DNA of 64,000 nucleotides from Budorcas taxicolor (Eukaryota > Chordata > Mammalia > Artiodactyla > Bovidae). Position numbers and translations under genes: made by a program. The stretch spans positions 15,132,001 through 15,196,000 of the forward strand of contig NC_068933.1 of NCBI RefSeq assembly GCF_023091745.1, written 5' to 3'. Below are positions 1 to 12,135 of the stretch, piece by piece (within the stretch, counting starts at the first letter, position 1; each line of letters starts with the position of its first letter). The notes below the pieces were generated by a model. That model did no database searches, was not told the DNA's origin, and saw only the letters and a program-made list of their open reading frames with translations.

Positions 1-3000
1 ATTAATGAATGATCCTACACAAATAGTAATATGAATATGCAGAGTGAAGATCCAATCAAATATTCAGGCTAAACATTGCAAAATAAGTATTTTCAGAAAT
101 ATAGTTGGGCTTAATTCAAAGTAATTGGCAACTTGAGGTTATGTGATAAAGATTGTTTTATGACATTTTATAAATATTTTGTTACTATTTTAACTTCTTC
201 TATTTAATTCTCTAATTTTGTGGAGACTACACATTAAGAAATTGTTTGGTGACTTAATACAGGTCCTAGAAATAGCCAATAAATGCTTGTCACCTTGAAA
301 TTAATAATTAGAGAGCAAATAAAGTGATCTCAGACTCTTTGGATGCAACTTACGGCTAAGATATGTATATATATTTCTTTAATGCACAGCTATTTCTTGC
401 AAAATTTTGAAAGCACATATATATTTTCATGCATATTTTTCATTTCCTTTTAAAGTCAAGTTAAAGGAACTTACCAAAACATCAGAAAGGCCAGTCATGC
501 AATTTTAAGAACTACAGAAATTTCATATTCTCTATGAATAGAATTCTCTACAGATATGAGGTTAGTCATAACTGACATGCTGATGACTAAAAGTCATTTT
601 TCTACATGCATTTTAAATGCAGCATGACAAATGCATTTTTTTGAGAAATGGAATATATTGTGTTTTTTTAAAGCATAGTTATTTAAGACAAAGCCAAAGG
701 AAACATTAGCATTGATGTCAGCTTCTATCATGTCTGCAAGTTAGTGTTGCTGTAAACTCAAGGCAGAGAACAGTTTATATGGCGTGTTTATCTCAAAGTC
801 CGTGTTCCCTTAGCGCTCAAGTATGGTCCCTGCCTGCATTTACTCTCTAGGGCTATTAATGTCAACCTCAGGCCCATACAGAGAGGAAAAACTCCAAACC
901 CAATATATTGAGGATTGATTTTGTTGGCTTCATCAGTGTTGCAGCCTGGTTAGTCTGGGCAACCCATGTCGCTAAATAAATTACAAAAAATTTTTTTGTG
1001 TTGTGTTATCCGATTTGACCTGCACAGACTAAACGAAGCAGGTTAATGTGAACGTGCTCCTTTACTTCCTGGCTGTTGAGAACCTGTTTGAAACTCAGTC
1101 AGTAAATTGGCTGATCACACACAAAAATATCAAGTGGTTTATTCACCATTTTCATAGGCTTAACACTATACTGGTTGCTGAAATTGACTTCAGTTGATAA
1201 AAGAGTAGAAATGAAATTTCAGTTAGAGTGCAGTTCAGTCAGGATCATACTGATTTGACCTCAGTGTAATGAAGTTTATTGAATTGTAATTTAGGGATTT
1301 GAGACACTGAATTTCAATATTGGGAGACTGGAGCTTAAAATAGTGAACCTTTTCCACAAGCATTTTATAACTACTCTGACCTTACTGTGTCCCAGGCATG
1401 GTGTTAGATGGTGGAGATGTAAACTATGGTTAACTCAGAACTTACAGATAGAACTTATGTTATAGTTGTAATTAGTATTATTTTCCCTCTCTTATTAGTG
1501 TTCTTATATACATGCATGTCCGTGTACATAATTTTGTTTAAGCAGAGATTGTGTCTTCTATTTCCTAGTTTCGTAATCACTCTATTTAAGGGCCCATGTC
1601 TATCTATTCACATAGGAAATAAAACCTAAGCAAATGACAATTATCTTTTTATACATTTCTGGAACGATTTTAAACAAGCTCTTGAACTGATGGTTAAAAA
1701 ATAGTTTTCATGGACTCTAGTCAATGTGGAGATGATCATGGGTCAGCATGACCTATTCCTGTGACTTGGAAAGGTAGATACTGCTGAAATTTCATGACAT
1801 TGAGCTATTGACTTGGCAACTTGTAAGGCTGATGATATGCTCAATTACTATCATACAACTGGGTAGATCATTAGACACAGAACTCATTTCCCTGCTGTGT
1901 ATATGGACTTTTGGGGACATGCTTTCGGATGCAGCTTGTCCAAAAACCACTAACCGGATTGTATTTTATCACTTGGATCTATAAAATGCCTTGTATGTAC
2001 TTTGAATGTTAGTTTTGGCTTTAAACATTTACATATTTTCATATGAAAACACTTTTCTTTTAATATGGGTCAGTTATGATGAAACCATTAAAAGAACCCT
2101 AACTAGTATTAAGACCCAGGGAGATGACTATATTGGTATCTCCAACTTATATCTGATTCAAAAGTCATTTATTAATGGTGTAGTTATTGCTTGGTAAGTA
2201 GCCACTCAAAATTCCACCTTGATGAAGAATTATTTGGTAAGAACAAGAAATTCGGAAGCTAGAGCAAATAGTGAGGGGCCACAGGAAGACAGGGAGGATA
2301 ATAGAAGCAATTTTAGAATTTTTTAAGGTTTGTTTACTGGTACCGGCTTTTTAAGCAAATCCTTTCATATCTGGTTTTCCTCTCCCCTCTTCCAAACTTA
2401 GCTAGATTGAAAGGCACCTTACAATGAAAAAATTATGAGTAGCTTGTCATTATCACCATGTTTGAATTAAATGAAAATATAAAAGAAGGGCATTACGTAC
2501 CTGAATCTCTGACTTACCCTGAATTTTGCTATTAAATGTTATTGGTCTTTAGCAGAAGCAAGATCTGTGTTACTCGTATCATTTTACTCAAGCCTCATGG
2601 AGTTCTTTAGCTCATGTTAGTGAGCTTACATTTATGTTAACCTCAAAAGAATGCAAGTGTATCTGTTTTACTATGCTTCTTTAGGAAGATGTATGTATAT
2701 ATATTTATTCAATAGTAAAAGAGCATTTTAACTTTTAACCCAATTTTTTTTTTTAATGTTATTGAGAGTGGGGTTGGAAAACTGTTGAATGTGGGGAAAT
2801 AGAAAGGGATGTAGAGGAGAATGAAATATGAAGGAGGAAAAAACTGAAAGAAGCCAAAAAGGATTGTTCAAAGTTGCCAGTATGCAGGAGGAATAACAGC
2901 TCCTGATTCTTCTTGCTACTTAGGAAGTCTAATTAGGCACTCTCGAGATTTTGTTCCTTTATCTAATGAACATTTGCTGAGCATTTATTGTCCTAGCCTC

Positions 3001-3831
3001 ATTTCTTGGTAGTGGAGATATAATATGTTTACATTCTAGTGGGGTCAGATGTCTTTGGTGGTCATTGCCTTATTATTAATAGCATCTTTCTCCAGCTCTT
3101 TTACTCCATTTCCTCTTTCTGAGTCTGATATCACAAAATTGGCTTACTTTGAGGTCATTTTCTGGCCCTGACTCTAGCTCATGGAAAGGTCTGCACATGG
3201 AAATCATATATCTAGTGATGACTGACCATCCATGGCAAGCAGCATAAACTCAGATGTCTCCAGGGGCCAGGAGGGTCACACATATATGAAAATGGGCCAG
3301 GTGTGATATGCTTGGGAGTTAAAGGTATTTTGCCAAGATGGAGAGTAGATGTTCCATCTTAAGGCACTGACCTAAATTCCGTATGTTTAAACAATGGGAG
3401 GGTTAAAGAAAACATTGTCTGTGAATTGACTCCACCTATGGACCACCAATTGGGACACCTGATGTAAATCATTGTTCACTGATCTGTTAGGGTTGATCCA
3501 GCCTAACCCCTACTTCCTTCCTCTGGGCTGGTTGATGGAGCTGAGGTCAGAGGACTTCAGGTTTCCTGAAGTCACTGTTGCCTGATGCGGCAATACAGGA
3601 CATTCATTTCTTTCCTCGTAGGCTGGAATTTAATTTCTAGAGAAGATTTGTAAAGGATCGTCTGACGATGATCTGTTTCTCTGACAGACAAGAAGAGATC
3701 TTGCTCATTATTATTCCAGTCTGTGCACAGTTATCCATGAGGGTTACCCAGTAAATCTCCCTCCCTCCCAACTCTCTCTTTATACTTATTTTCCCCAAGT
3801 GGAAAAATGCCAAGTGGCTTCTCTTCCTTTG
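1..3831. other. PDLIM3 intron 5 (partial), mostly unique sequence
   Basis: AT-rich intronic DNA downstream of exon 5 on the minus strand. I looked for the next PDLIM3 exons (GCSTPSG segment, linker, LIM domain CxxC) and found none. No young ruminant repeat is seen; segments near 1370-1420 and 2970-3040 have the worn look of ancient L2/MIR tails. Nothing else can be supported. Confidence 0.6.
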
Positions 3832-3842
3832 CAAGTATCCAT

Positions 3843-4074
3843 GTATATGTGTGTGTGTGTGTACGTATGTGTGCTAGTCTCTCAGTTGTGTCCAACTTTG
3901 CGGCACCACGGACTGTGGCCTGCCAGGCTCCTCTGTCCATGGAATTCTCCAGGCCAGAATACTGGAGTGGGTAGCCATTTCCTCCTCCAGGGGATCTTCC
4001 CAACTCAGGGATTGAACCCAGGTCTCCTGCATTGCAGGCAGGTTCTTTACCAGCTGACCACCAGGGAAGCCACA
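3843..4074 (-). mobile_element. Bov-tA SINE
   Basis: Contains the tRNA-Glu-like head (ends ...CACCAGGGAAGCC on plus) and the BovB-derived body (CCAGGCCAGAATACTGGAG). It is flanked by a perfect 11-bp target-site duplication, CAAGTATCCAT, at 3832-3842 and 4075-4085. It is the only young ruminant SINE in the first 13.4 kb. Open frames across it are SINE artefacts. Confidence 0.95.
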
Positions 4075-4561
4075 CAAGTATCCATAAGAAGGCAAATTTA
4101 TTTTTATGTAAGAGCTAGAATGAGTGGGATTACCCAGCAGGCTCTGATGACACAGTGAGAACTAGGTGCTGAGATGGGATGAATGGAGTCCGTCAAACAC
4201 AGAAAGCTGCACCAGCCTTTCCACGTTTGCCTCACCTGCTTCTTTACTCCTGACTTGGGGGCTGGTTTTCATGTTTGTTCCTGCTGACTGGGCCATCCTG
4301 CCCTGGGACAGGGTATGTCTGCTAACCTCAAAGGTCACTGTGTTCTGGATGGGATTCTCAGAGCAGCCGGGGTATCAGTTATAAATACACACAGCGATTG
4401 CATAATATTTCACAGCTCTATAATCTTGTCAATATTTACTCTCAGAAATGGAGGTGAGTTGGCTGCTAGCCTCCGCTAGGTGAATTTGTTTCTTTTGCTT
4501 TTGCAGTAAGCTTGAAAAAAGAAAAGTCACTCCAAACACCTAAGAGTTATGTATCTTGGTG

Positions 4562-4769
4562 ATTAGTAGGATTTATTAAGGAGGCATGCACTCCACACTT
4601 CACCATCTTAAAGCTTATGACCTGCTTCGGCCTGGGATTATGAAAGGTTTGGGCCGAACGTTGTGCTTGTGTTCAAAGTAGTTCACATCCTGTAAAAACA
4701 AAGCGTTAAAGAGCCCCTCAGTGGAGGATTATTAGATATATATATATATTTTAGATAAAATTACATGCA
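4562..4769 (-). promoter_or_regulatory. PDLIM3: Candidate splicing-control elements around PDLIM3 exon 5
   Basis: Reading the minus strand, the RBFOX hexamer TGCATG occurs at 4769-4764 (about 75 nt before the exon 5 acceptor) and again at 4590-4585 (about 31 nt after its donor). A QKI-type core ACTAAT lies at 4567-4562, about 54 nt after the donor. RBFOX and QKI are known regulators of muscle splicing, and a TGCATG just downstream of an exon usually favours inclusion. That these sites act here is inference from position. Confidence 0.5.
4622..4689 (-). CDS. PDLIM3: PDLIM3 coding exon 5: first part of the other alternative middle segment
   Basis: A 68-bp exon encoding DVNYFEHKHNVRPKPFIIPG then RS plus two bases (AG) of the next codon. 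This corresponds to DGNYFEHKHNIRPKPFVIPGRS of the longer (364-residue class) human isoform (recalled). The acceptor is TGTTTTTACAG ending at 4690. The donor is GTCATAAG (4621 down), which keeps the obligatory GT but departs from GTRAGT, so it is a weak site. The exon's partner (S-GCSTPSG..., with its own ZM motif) is not found in the 4.6 kb to the left and must lie outside the window. Only 366 bp separate exons 4 and 5. Too short to be found by open-frame length. Confidence 0.93.
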
Positions 4770-5055
4770 CAATTGTACAGAAAGGATTGTTTATCACCTG
4801 ATATTGACATGAGTAAGAAGGGTGATGATGGAGCCAGAGCGATTTCTTCCTCTCAACCATTTATTCACTAAACATTCAGGAACTGGCAGACTGGGCCCTA
4901 GAACCATGTTCTAGATGCTTGTCTTTAAAAGAAAAATCTGATCCGTGCCTTCAGGAAAGTAAAAATCAAACAGCAAGAGCTGGACTTTGGAAAGGAAAAG
5001 CAGCCTTACTATCACCATGGAGAGCATGGCAGCCAGAAACCAGTGGAATACTTAC

Positions 5056-5243
5056 TTTTGAGGCGAACTAGGAATGAGCCCCCGCAGCTGCCCGTGAAGC
5101 GCATCTTGTATGTTGCTGGTTGAATAGAGCCCAATGGGTGAGTTATAGGAAGCGCTCACTACCTGTCTTTTGTCATCAATGTTTGCTGCTGCAACAAAAG
5201 GCTGGGCCCTTCTGTTGTGCGCGGCACCAATGGGTTTGAACTC
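5056..5243 (-). CDS. PDLIM3: PDLIM3 coding exon 4: alternative middle segment with ZM motif
   Basis: A 188-bp exon encoding residues 111-172 plus two bases of codon 173. It starts [20 protein letters not shown], continues [20 protein letters not shown] and ends [22 protein letters not shown]. The segment around [22 protein letters not shown] is the ZM (ZASP-like) motif, which in this family helps target the protein to alpha-actinin rods and Z-lines. The acceptor is CATTGTACAG and the donor GTAAGT is strong (5055 down). This segment matches the shorter (316-residue class) ALP isoform. Phase 0 in and 2 out equals that of exon 5, which fits an either/or choice. The frame stays open upstream into the intron, but no ATG there supports a separate start. 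Confidence 0.96.
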
Positions 5244-5330
5244 CTGTACAATGGCAGACAAAATACACAAAGCCACAGAATGCACAACAAAGCCATTAGC
5301 ACACAAACCAACAGCATCGCTCTTGTTAAT
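5244..5330 (-). promoter_or_regulatory. PDLIM3: UG-rich acceptor region of PDLIM3 exon 4
   Basis: The 85 nt before the exon 4 acceptor have no solid pyrimidine tract. Instead, on the minus strand, they are rich in TGT and TTG (for example GGTTTGTGTGC) with several YGCY motifs (TGCT twice, TGCC once). UG-rich and YGCY motifs are the known binding types of CELF and MBNL proteins. A regulatory role is inferred. Confidence 0.4.
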
Positions 5331-8300
5331 CAAGGCTTCTTTATCCACTACGAGATTAATGGCAGGGTTAAAGGAGGACTACGTTTGCCGTGAACTGCAT
5401 ATGTGTTGTGAACGTCACTGTATGTTAAGGTGCAAAGGAGCTGATATTATTTGAAGTATAAAATAATGCAAATATTGTACCATTTGTCTGCTCGCTACTG
5501 ATTTCATCTAAGAAAGTCTCATAGGATTCATTTCAATCCAGAAATTTTGTGTCAAAAATAAGATTTTTTGGCTTAGAAAAATGATTCTATGTAACACTGT
5601 CTTAAGTAGAACTTAGATAAAATTTCTCTTAACATTTCCCCCATTTTAGGAAATGGGAGACTAAAGCAATCAGAAAGGGAGTGAACATTTATGAATAACT
5701 GTCCTGCATCATTGTAACTAATCAAGTCTTTTCTCCTGTTTTTTCTTAATTCCTACAATAAACAAAATTCTTAATTTGCATTAAGATGTAGCCTTAAATT
5801 TTGAAAAAATAATAGAAATTAAAGGACTTCCATTATTAAAGCAGGAAAAATATTTACAGAAAACCCTCCCTTTTTATTGTGCTGATTTCATGTTGTGGGT
5901 TCAAGTTTACAGAGACAGTGAATGTAGGTGATTTACAGAAGCATTTTCACTTTATTGCTCAGGGAAAAAGAACAAACTTCAATCCAAAACTCTGAGTTTG
6001 AAACATGCCTGAATGATCTGAAACTCTGTTATTATCTTTCAATGTAGGAATCAAGTTTTCCAATTTTTATACAGATGGATAATTTTGTCAGGTCACTAAA
6101 CTTTTTCTTCTTCTAAGCAACAGAAGAAAACCAAAAACAAATGCTAAAATACACACAAGCTGATTCTCTTTCAAACCTTCTCATTTGGCAGAATTAGTTA
6201 AGATCCGTCTTTACATTATTTTCACTCACACATTCACATCAACCTCCTTTACTTTTGTGACTTCACCGACAGTGTTTCACAGAGATCTCAAATAGTACAA
6301 ACATTTATGATTACTTGAAATGTTAATGGAGACAATTTTGATTTAAAAACTAAAAACATCTAGTAATATTCTTATTTGTGTCATTTTCCCCTTGTGATTA
6401 TAGATGAGAAAGGTGTGGAAGTGTGCTTTTCAGAAAAAAGCTTGTGTTCCTTTCTTAGCGGTGGAACCACAGTTTTGCGTGGATTTCAGGGACTGCCAAC
6501 AACTTACATTAGGGACCCAACCAGAACAATGCTTCTTCTTGGTTCTCCTGAGCAGGCAGTCATCATATACACTCGTGTTCCCCCATTTAGGCCTATTGGA
6601 AAAAGCCCACTTACAAAATAGCTATGACAAGGCAAATGGAAACACTAGCTCTAACAGAGACTTTGACTCCAACTGCCCCAAGTCTCATGGTACCTGAAAA
6701 TCTGCAATGTGCTGAATAAGAGCTTTTCTCTCAACTACTTTGGACAGCATATTTTAATAGCCTCTTGAACTTGAAAAGAAGGTCTGTGATTCTATAGTAT
6801 GATTGACTTGACTCATATCTTACTGATTCAATCTTTAATCTCCAGAATAATGGCTCACTGCCTAGGAGTTGGTTGAGTGACAATGTAGTTGCTGATATTA
6901 GAGAGAAGAATGATTGAAACAATCAAATATGGCTTTAGAAGAGTGCTGAATCCCAGAAAATGTGAAAACATGTACAAAGATTGATACAGTGGTACCATCT
7001 GATTGCTTTGACTGATTTAATAATGAATTTGGATGGGCTGTGTTTTATGATTAACCATTACAATTAGCCGTTATTATGGCATGAAAAAAAGTAAATGGGA
7101 AATAATTGTAAATAATGACGATGGACATGATTCAAGCCTTGGTTACTTTGGATGTGAAAGAAGACAGAAGGCTAATTGCCCAATTTAGTTTTGGTGTATT
7201 ATAAATCTCTCAGGTTAATCAAAAGAGTATATAAAGAAGTACTGAAGGACTCAAGCTTTGTGGAATTTAGCTTTTTCTTTTTTTAAGTGAGAGTGATATG
7301 CCTTAAAGATGTTGGTATGTAATACTGATTTTACAAAAAATTAGGTAACATAATGTGATCGCTTTATGAGGAAAAAAAATCTCTGCCCTTATTTCTTAGT
7401 CTTAAAATGATAAATAAACATGGATGGCAACTGACCTATAAATGAGGCATCTGCTCTGAAAATATTTGTGCAATAATAGCCCCTAGTAGTACTTCAAAAA
7501 GCAGCACATAAGTTAATTAGCTCCAAGCTTTTCTTTGCTATTTTCAGTTTTAGTTATATATTGCAAATGTCACAAAAATGTAATTTGTTAAAATGAAACA
7601 ATAAACCCCTCTCTTTTTTACTCAGATCCTAAAAGGAAATGTTTCTAATACAGGCTTCAAACATTTGTATTCAGGCTTTGCAAAGCATTAGTTTATGGGT
7701 TGCTGGAGTTATTCCAAAAAGCACAGTGAAGTGTATACACTAAAGGTAAACAAAAAATGTAAATATGGCACAGAGAGGCAGCATTCTATCCAAGTCTTAC
7801 ATCACTGTCGATGGTCAAACAGAATCAAAAGACAAGACCAATTAGAAGCTTGCTATTCTACTTTAATTCCTTTTTATATTTTCCTGGAAAATCATTAGTA
7901 ATGGAAAAATACTGTCAAAATTTTATCTAGCAGTTAATATAGTCCAGCTCTTGTGTTTCTGCTACCCAGACAAAAGCATCTAAATGACGCTTCTCTCTTA
8001 GGAATTCAATAAGTAATTATTGCGATTAATTAGATTTTTCAATGTTATTTTTAAATGGTAGGATCTCATATTAAAGAATAATATTTTGAATTAATGAAAT
8101 GCTAGAGCTGCCAGGTTGAAAGCTAAGAGACTTAACAGAGATCTGCTGACACTGGGAGAATGCAGCTCTTGACAGCAATCTCCCCAGTCCTTGAAATGAC
8201 CTCAGAGATGTTGTCATTCAGAGAGAGCTCACCTTTCAGTTTTTTACTTGAATAAATATTTGGTCTGAGAACTGAGGCAATGACCAGCTTTGACACAACA

Positions 8301-11300
8301 TGTCTGATACATGTGTGACAGTATGTAGAGCTACTTATAAGAAAAAACGGTGGCAAAATTAGGAAACAAACTATATCAAGCGCTCAGATCAAAGTACACT
8401 TAGTAAATGATTATATTTTATCATGGTTGAAATGTATCAACAATCCCTGTCCCATCCTCATGCTCATCCCTTAAGTGAAGAACAAAACCACTCATATTTT
8501 CACTTCAGTGATATGTTTCAAGTGTTCTCCCATAAGTCAGTGGGGAGGAGTTTGGGGAAACGAGGATTTTATGAAAACTCGTTTTGGGCGGGCTGCCGCC
8601 CAGTTATCAGAACATTGCAGAATGAAGTTATTTCATGAAAATCTGACAACTTCAAGCCTACTTCTGTACCCTACTTGACTGTGCAGATAGCATGTTTTTA
8701 TTGTCAAACCTTTTATGGAAAGGATGCAGTCTTTTCTCATTTAGAAAACAGCATTTTTATTTCTGAAAAGCGTCTTTCCTGTCTTGTGATAACTACATTA
8801 TAATTTTGAATAGTTCAGCTAATATTAAACAAAGATGAGGGTAATACCTTATTGGAGAATGTAACCTTTGAAGAAGGACAAAGAACTCTAACACATACCT
8901 TTTGTCCTTTTCTATACTTTATATAGAAAAATGCACCCATCTGCTCATAGGCATGTTCAGGATTGTCTAGAAGGAGTTTATCCAATGGCCAGGGGTTGAT
9001 CTAAACAACCTCTAAGGTTTCTTTTAAGCCTAAGATTGGAGTCTTAATTCATAAAACCAAAATTTAGCTATATAATAATAGCATGGAAAAATGAAAAAAA
9101 ATCTAGATGTTAAAATTTAGTATCATTTATTACTATAACTATGTAAGAAAAAGTCCCCAAAGCTTAAACCTATTCCTAGGGGGGAAAGCTGAAAAAAAAT
9201 ACACTAACATTTTATTATTTATGGCTGTACTTGCATGGTAGGGTGTCATGGTTTCCACCACCACCCCTCCAGTAAATATATATTGCCTTTAAAATGAAAA
9301 ATAGTGTTTTAGTTCAATAGCAAAGGTCACATAACTTACAACAGAAGTTTGACTTGGGTTGAGAAACAAGAACTCAACTATTCTATCACTCAAATGCAAC
9401 ATTTTACCATTCATATACAATGGCATTTTAAAGACTTACTGGCATTTGTTTTTCAGACTGACACACTTTTATTGCTCAGAAGGGGTTGCTTTAGTTGTGG
9501 AGTTCTCATTTGGGGAAAGAAAAGATATCTGTTTGCAAGATGTTTCTTTGCATAGCTTTGTGTTAATTTTTTTTAGAAAAAGAATACAAACATAAGCACA
9601 GTTTGGCCAGTTCTTCAGTCTCAGTCTACAAGTTAATTCACTGATACTTATCCCTACATTTTGTTCCAGTTTGTGCTATGGAATTTTCAGATAGCAGAGG
9701 TTATGCTGAAATTTAGCTATATTTTGTAGGGAAGGTCTTTCCTGAAATGCCAAGTTATATGAGCTGGTCATGCAGAAATCTGGCTGAGGGTCATAAGGAG
9801 TAGGAATATTTTGGTTCTTTAGGGGAAGAACAGAAATGGTCCTTATCTCTGAGCTCTTCAAACACCAGCCTCTTAGAGAGAGGGTGCAAGTAAGAAGTTA
9901 GTCATGACTCAGTCTAATGGAATGTTCAAAGGCTCCATCTGACTGACTTCTGTAGCCCTTAACTCAGTCTTCACCTCTTTTTTTTTTTTAATAAAAACGA
10001 TCCCATTCTTTATCTTTTCCCCATGTGTAGTATCATAAATATTTATATTGTCTGACCCCAAAATGCAGGACACATGTGCTAACAAATGATTGACAAGAGA
10101 CCAGGGTATTTAACATTTGGATTATCTTTTAAAATTAAGTCTTGGAATAACCATAGCCATAAATTAAAACTCATGGATCTGCAATAAAGAATAAAGGTCA
10201 GATAAGCTCCAAGTCTGGTCTGGGGAGATGATAGAAAAACACAGGCTCGCAGCAAGCTCTCAGCTTACCCTGTGCTTAATAAAATCCATACTTGCTGAAT
10301 CATCCATGTGCCTGAGTGGGTGCTCCAACATGATCAGGGATCACTGAGGATTTGGTACTTTGGTCAAGCATGTGTAATTGGTCCCTTATTTTAATATCAG
10401 TGAAATTGGGTTTAAAAAATTAGGAGAAAGTTTGAATAGAAATGTGCAGAAGGGTGCCGTACAATTTTCAATGTGTCCTCTACATGGATCAAGGAAACTC
10501 AGAATTCTATCCAGTTTGTCCTAGTGATAATAGGAGATGGGGGTGTCAATATATGCATGTAAATTTCCTTCTTTGTTTTTGTTTTTTTAAAGCACCACGT
10601 GCTCTCTGTTTTCCTGTGTTGCCTCTGAGTGATGAGGGTTGGAGGAAGCAGGTGGGTTTGGGCATTACTGCCAAGGGCTGTCCACAAGTGACCGCTCTGC
10701 CTGGAGGACTTTGCTCTCGCTCCTCCTTCCAACCTTTTCTTCTATCAGAGAAGATGTTGATGACAGGTGCTATTCACCCACCCACCTCTGAGGCCAGGCT
10801 AAGCCACCTTCAGCCTCTGTCACCTAGGCAGCCTCCTATGTCACCGACAGGAGAGGCCAGGAGCCCTTCCGGTCGCAGCCTGGCAGGAGGGGGTGGTACG
10901 CCAGCAATAATGAGAGCGCCCACTGAACTGAGTCTAAGAGCAATGCAATATGCCAAGTTGTTTTCCTATCTTATTTTATTTCAATCTTTAGAAGCCCTAT
11001 GAGACACATGTAGTATGTACTCTCCACGTATTTTACCAAGAATAAAATGAATGGGGGCCTAGGCCCTCAAGGGGAAAATGTGAGGGACAAATTCAGGAGC
11101 TGATGATCCTGAAAATGGAAACCTTGCTGAAGCACAAATTATAAATATATTTTCAGTTCATTTTCATTAGATATAATCAGTTTAGTAGTGATACTTGTTT
11201 AAAAGGGACTATTCAAACTATGTCTGTCTGTCTCTCTAAATGGGGGGAGCATCTAACCAAGCAGAGGTTCCTTTTCTTGATTATACTGTCCACACAGCAC

Positions 11301-11839
11301 AACTGGGAGTCAGTTTAATTTCAGTTTTTTTTTGTTTTGTTTTGGCGATTTTGAAAGTAGACAGATAAGCATCAGATTATTAGATTAATTTAGCTCATTA
11401 GAGTTGCCTGAAGGGAAAATCCTTTTCTTTTGTAATTCAGCTGCATAGGCAGAATATTATTGTGATTACATAATGCAAAACTCTCTTCCTAGAGTAAACT
11501 TAATTATAGAATGCCTGAACTGATAATTAAAGAAGGATGTAACCTCAGAGTTGGGTGAAGACTTTGAGGAATTGAAGGTCACAATAACTATTAGATTAGA
11601 GACACCTGTTTCAAATGGTCGACCTTTCTTTGTTTTGCTTTGTTTCAACATCTTAAATTTCTTGAGTTACCTCATGGTCATTTGGCAGATGTCCATCATG
11701 AAAAATGAAAAAATAAGCAGGCTATAGATAGATATAACCTCTTTTTCCCTAATGAGAACATATTTGTCTTTTAATAAGATATTTACCTAAGAATACTTCT
11801 CTTCATAATGTGAACATCGTTTAACTCCAAAATTCATAC
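5331..11839. other. PDLIM3 intron 3, unique sequence without young repeats
   Basis: About 6.5 kb of AT-rich intron. No Bov-tA, BovB, CHR SINE or intact L1 was found. The 186-codon open frame at 10442-11002 (+) has no recognisable domain and is most likely chance in a GC-richer patch (10600-10920). The end near 10920-11050 may be a worn MIR. Confidence 0.55.
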
Positions 11840-11924
11840 CTGTGGTTCTGATTCTAAGTTGATTTTGAAAGGATGAGCCTTTCCATCTTCAGTTACCTGT
11901 GGAGACCATAAGCGAGCTTCCGCC
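11840..11924 (-). CDS. PDLIM3: PDLIM3 coding exon 3: end of PDZ domain and start of linker
   Basis: An 85-bp exon completing codon 82 (Arg) and encoding residues 83-110: AEARLWSPQVTEDGKAHPFK then INLESEPQ. The acceptor is TTATTTACAG ending at 11925; the donor is GTATGA from 11839 down. Its end at a codon boundary (Q110, phase 0) is the fork where either exon 4 (EFKP...) or exon 5 (DVNYF...) can be joined. The stretch AEAR replaces GETH of the recalled human protein, a small species difference at the PDZ/linker boundary; the rest (WSPQV-EDGKAHPFKINLESEPQ) is nearly identical. The identification does not depend on a long open frame, since the exon is too short to show as one. Confidence 0.95.
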
Positions 11925-12004
11925 CTGTAAATAAAAATAAAATTTGTAAACCCAAATTCTAATGGGACTTCTAGTTTTAATACAGTTTAATTTCCTGTGT
12001 TTGT

Positions 12005-12135
12005 GAATCCCGAAAACCCAACCATGCTGGCTCCCTGATGTTGAACTTTCAGCCTCCATAACTGTGAGAAATAAATGTTTGTTGCTTAAGCCAGCCAGTC
12101 TATGGTATTCGATTGTAGCAACTTGGACTAAAGCA
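12005..12135 (+). mobile_element. 3' end of a MaLR-type LTR (MST/MLT1 class)
   Basis: Matches the characteristic LTR end: ...TTTCAGCCTCCATAACTGTG, then AGAAATAAATGTTTGTTGCT, then ...AAGCCAGCCAGTCTATGGTAT and a Gln/Pro-like tail. This polyadenylation-signal segment is typical of mammalian MaLR LTRs. It lies in PDLIM3 intron 2, opposite in direction to the gene. The exact subfamily was not determined. Confidence 0.7.

Noticed and set aside
5052..5348. Extension of PDLIM3 exon 4 upstream as an alternative first exon
   Set aside because: The frame is open into the intron but has no ATG; the CATTGTACAG acceptor and matching phase mark the true boundary.
10442..11002. 186-codon plus-strand frame in PDLIM3 intron 3
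   Set aside because: Low-complexity, cysteine- and proline-rich chance frame in a GC-richer patch; no homology recognised and antisense to the gene.
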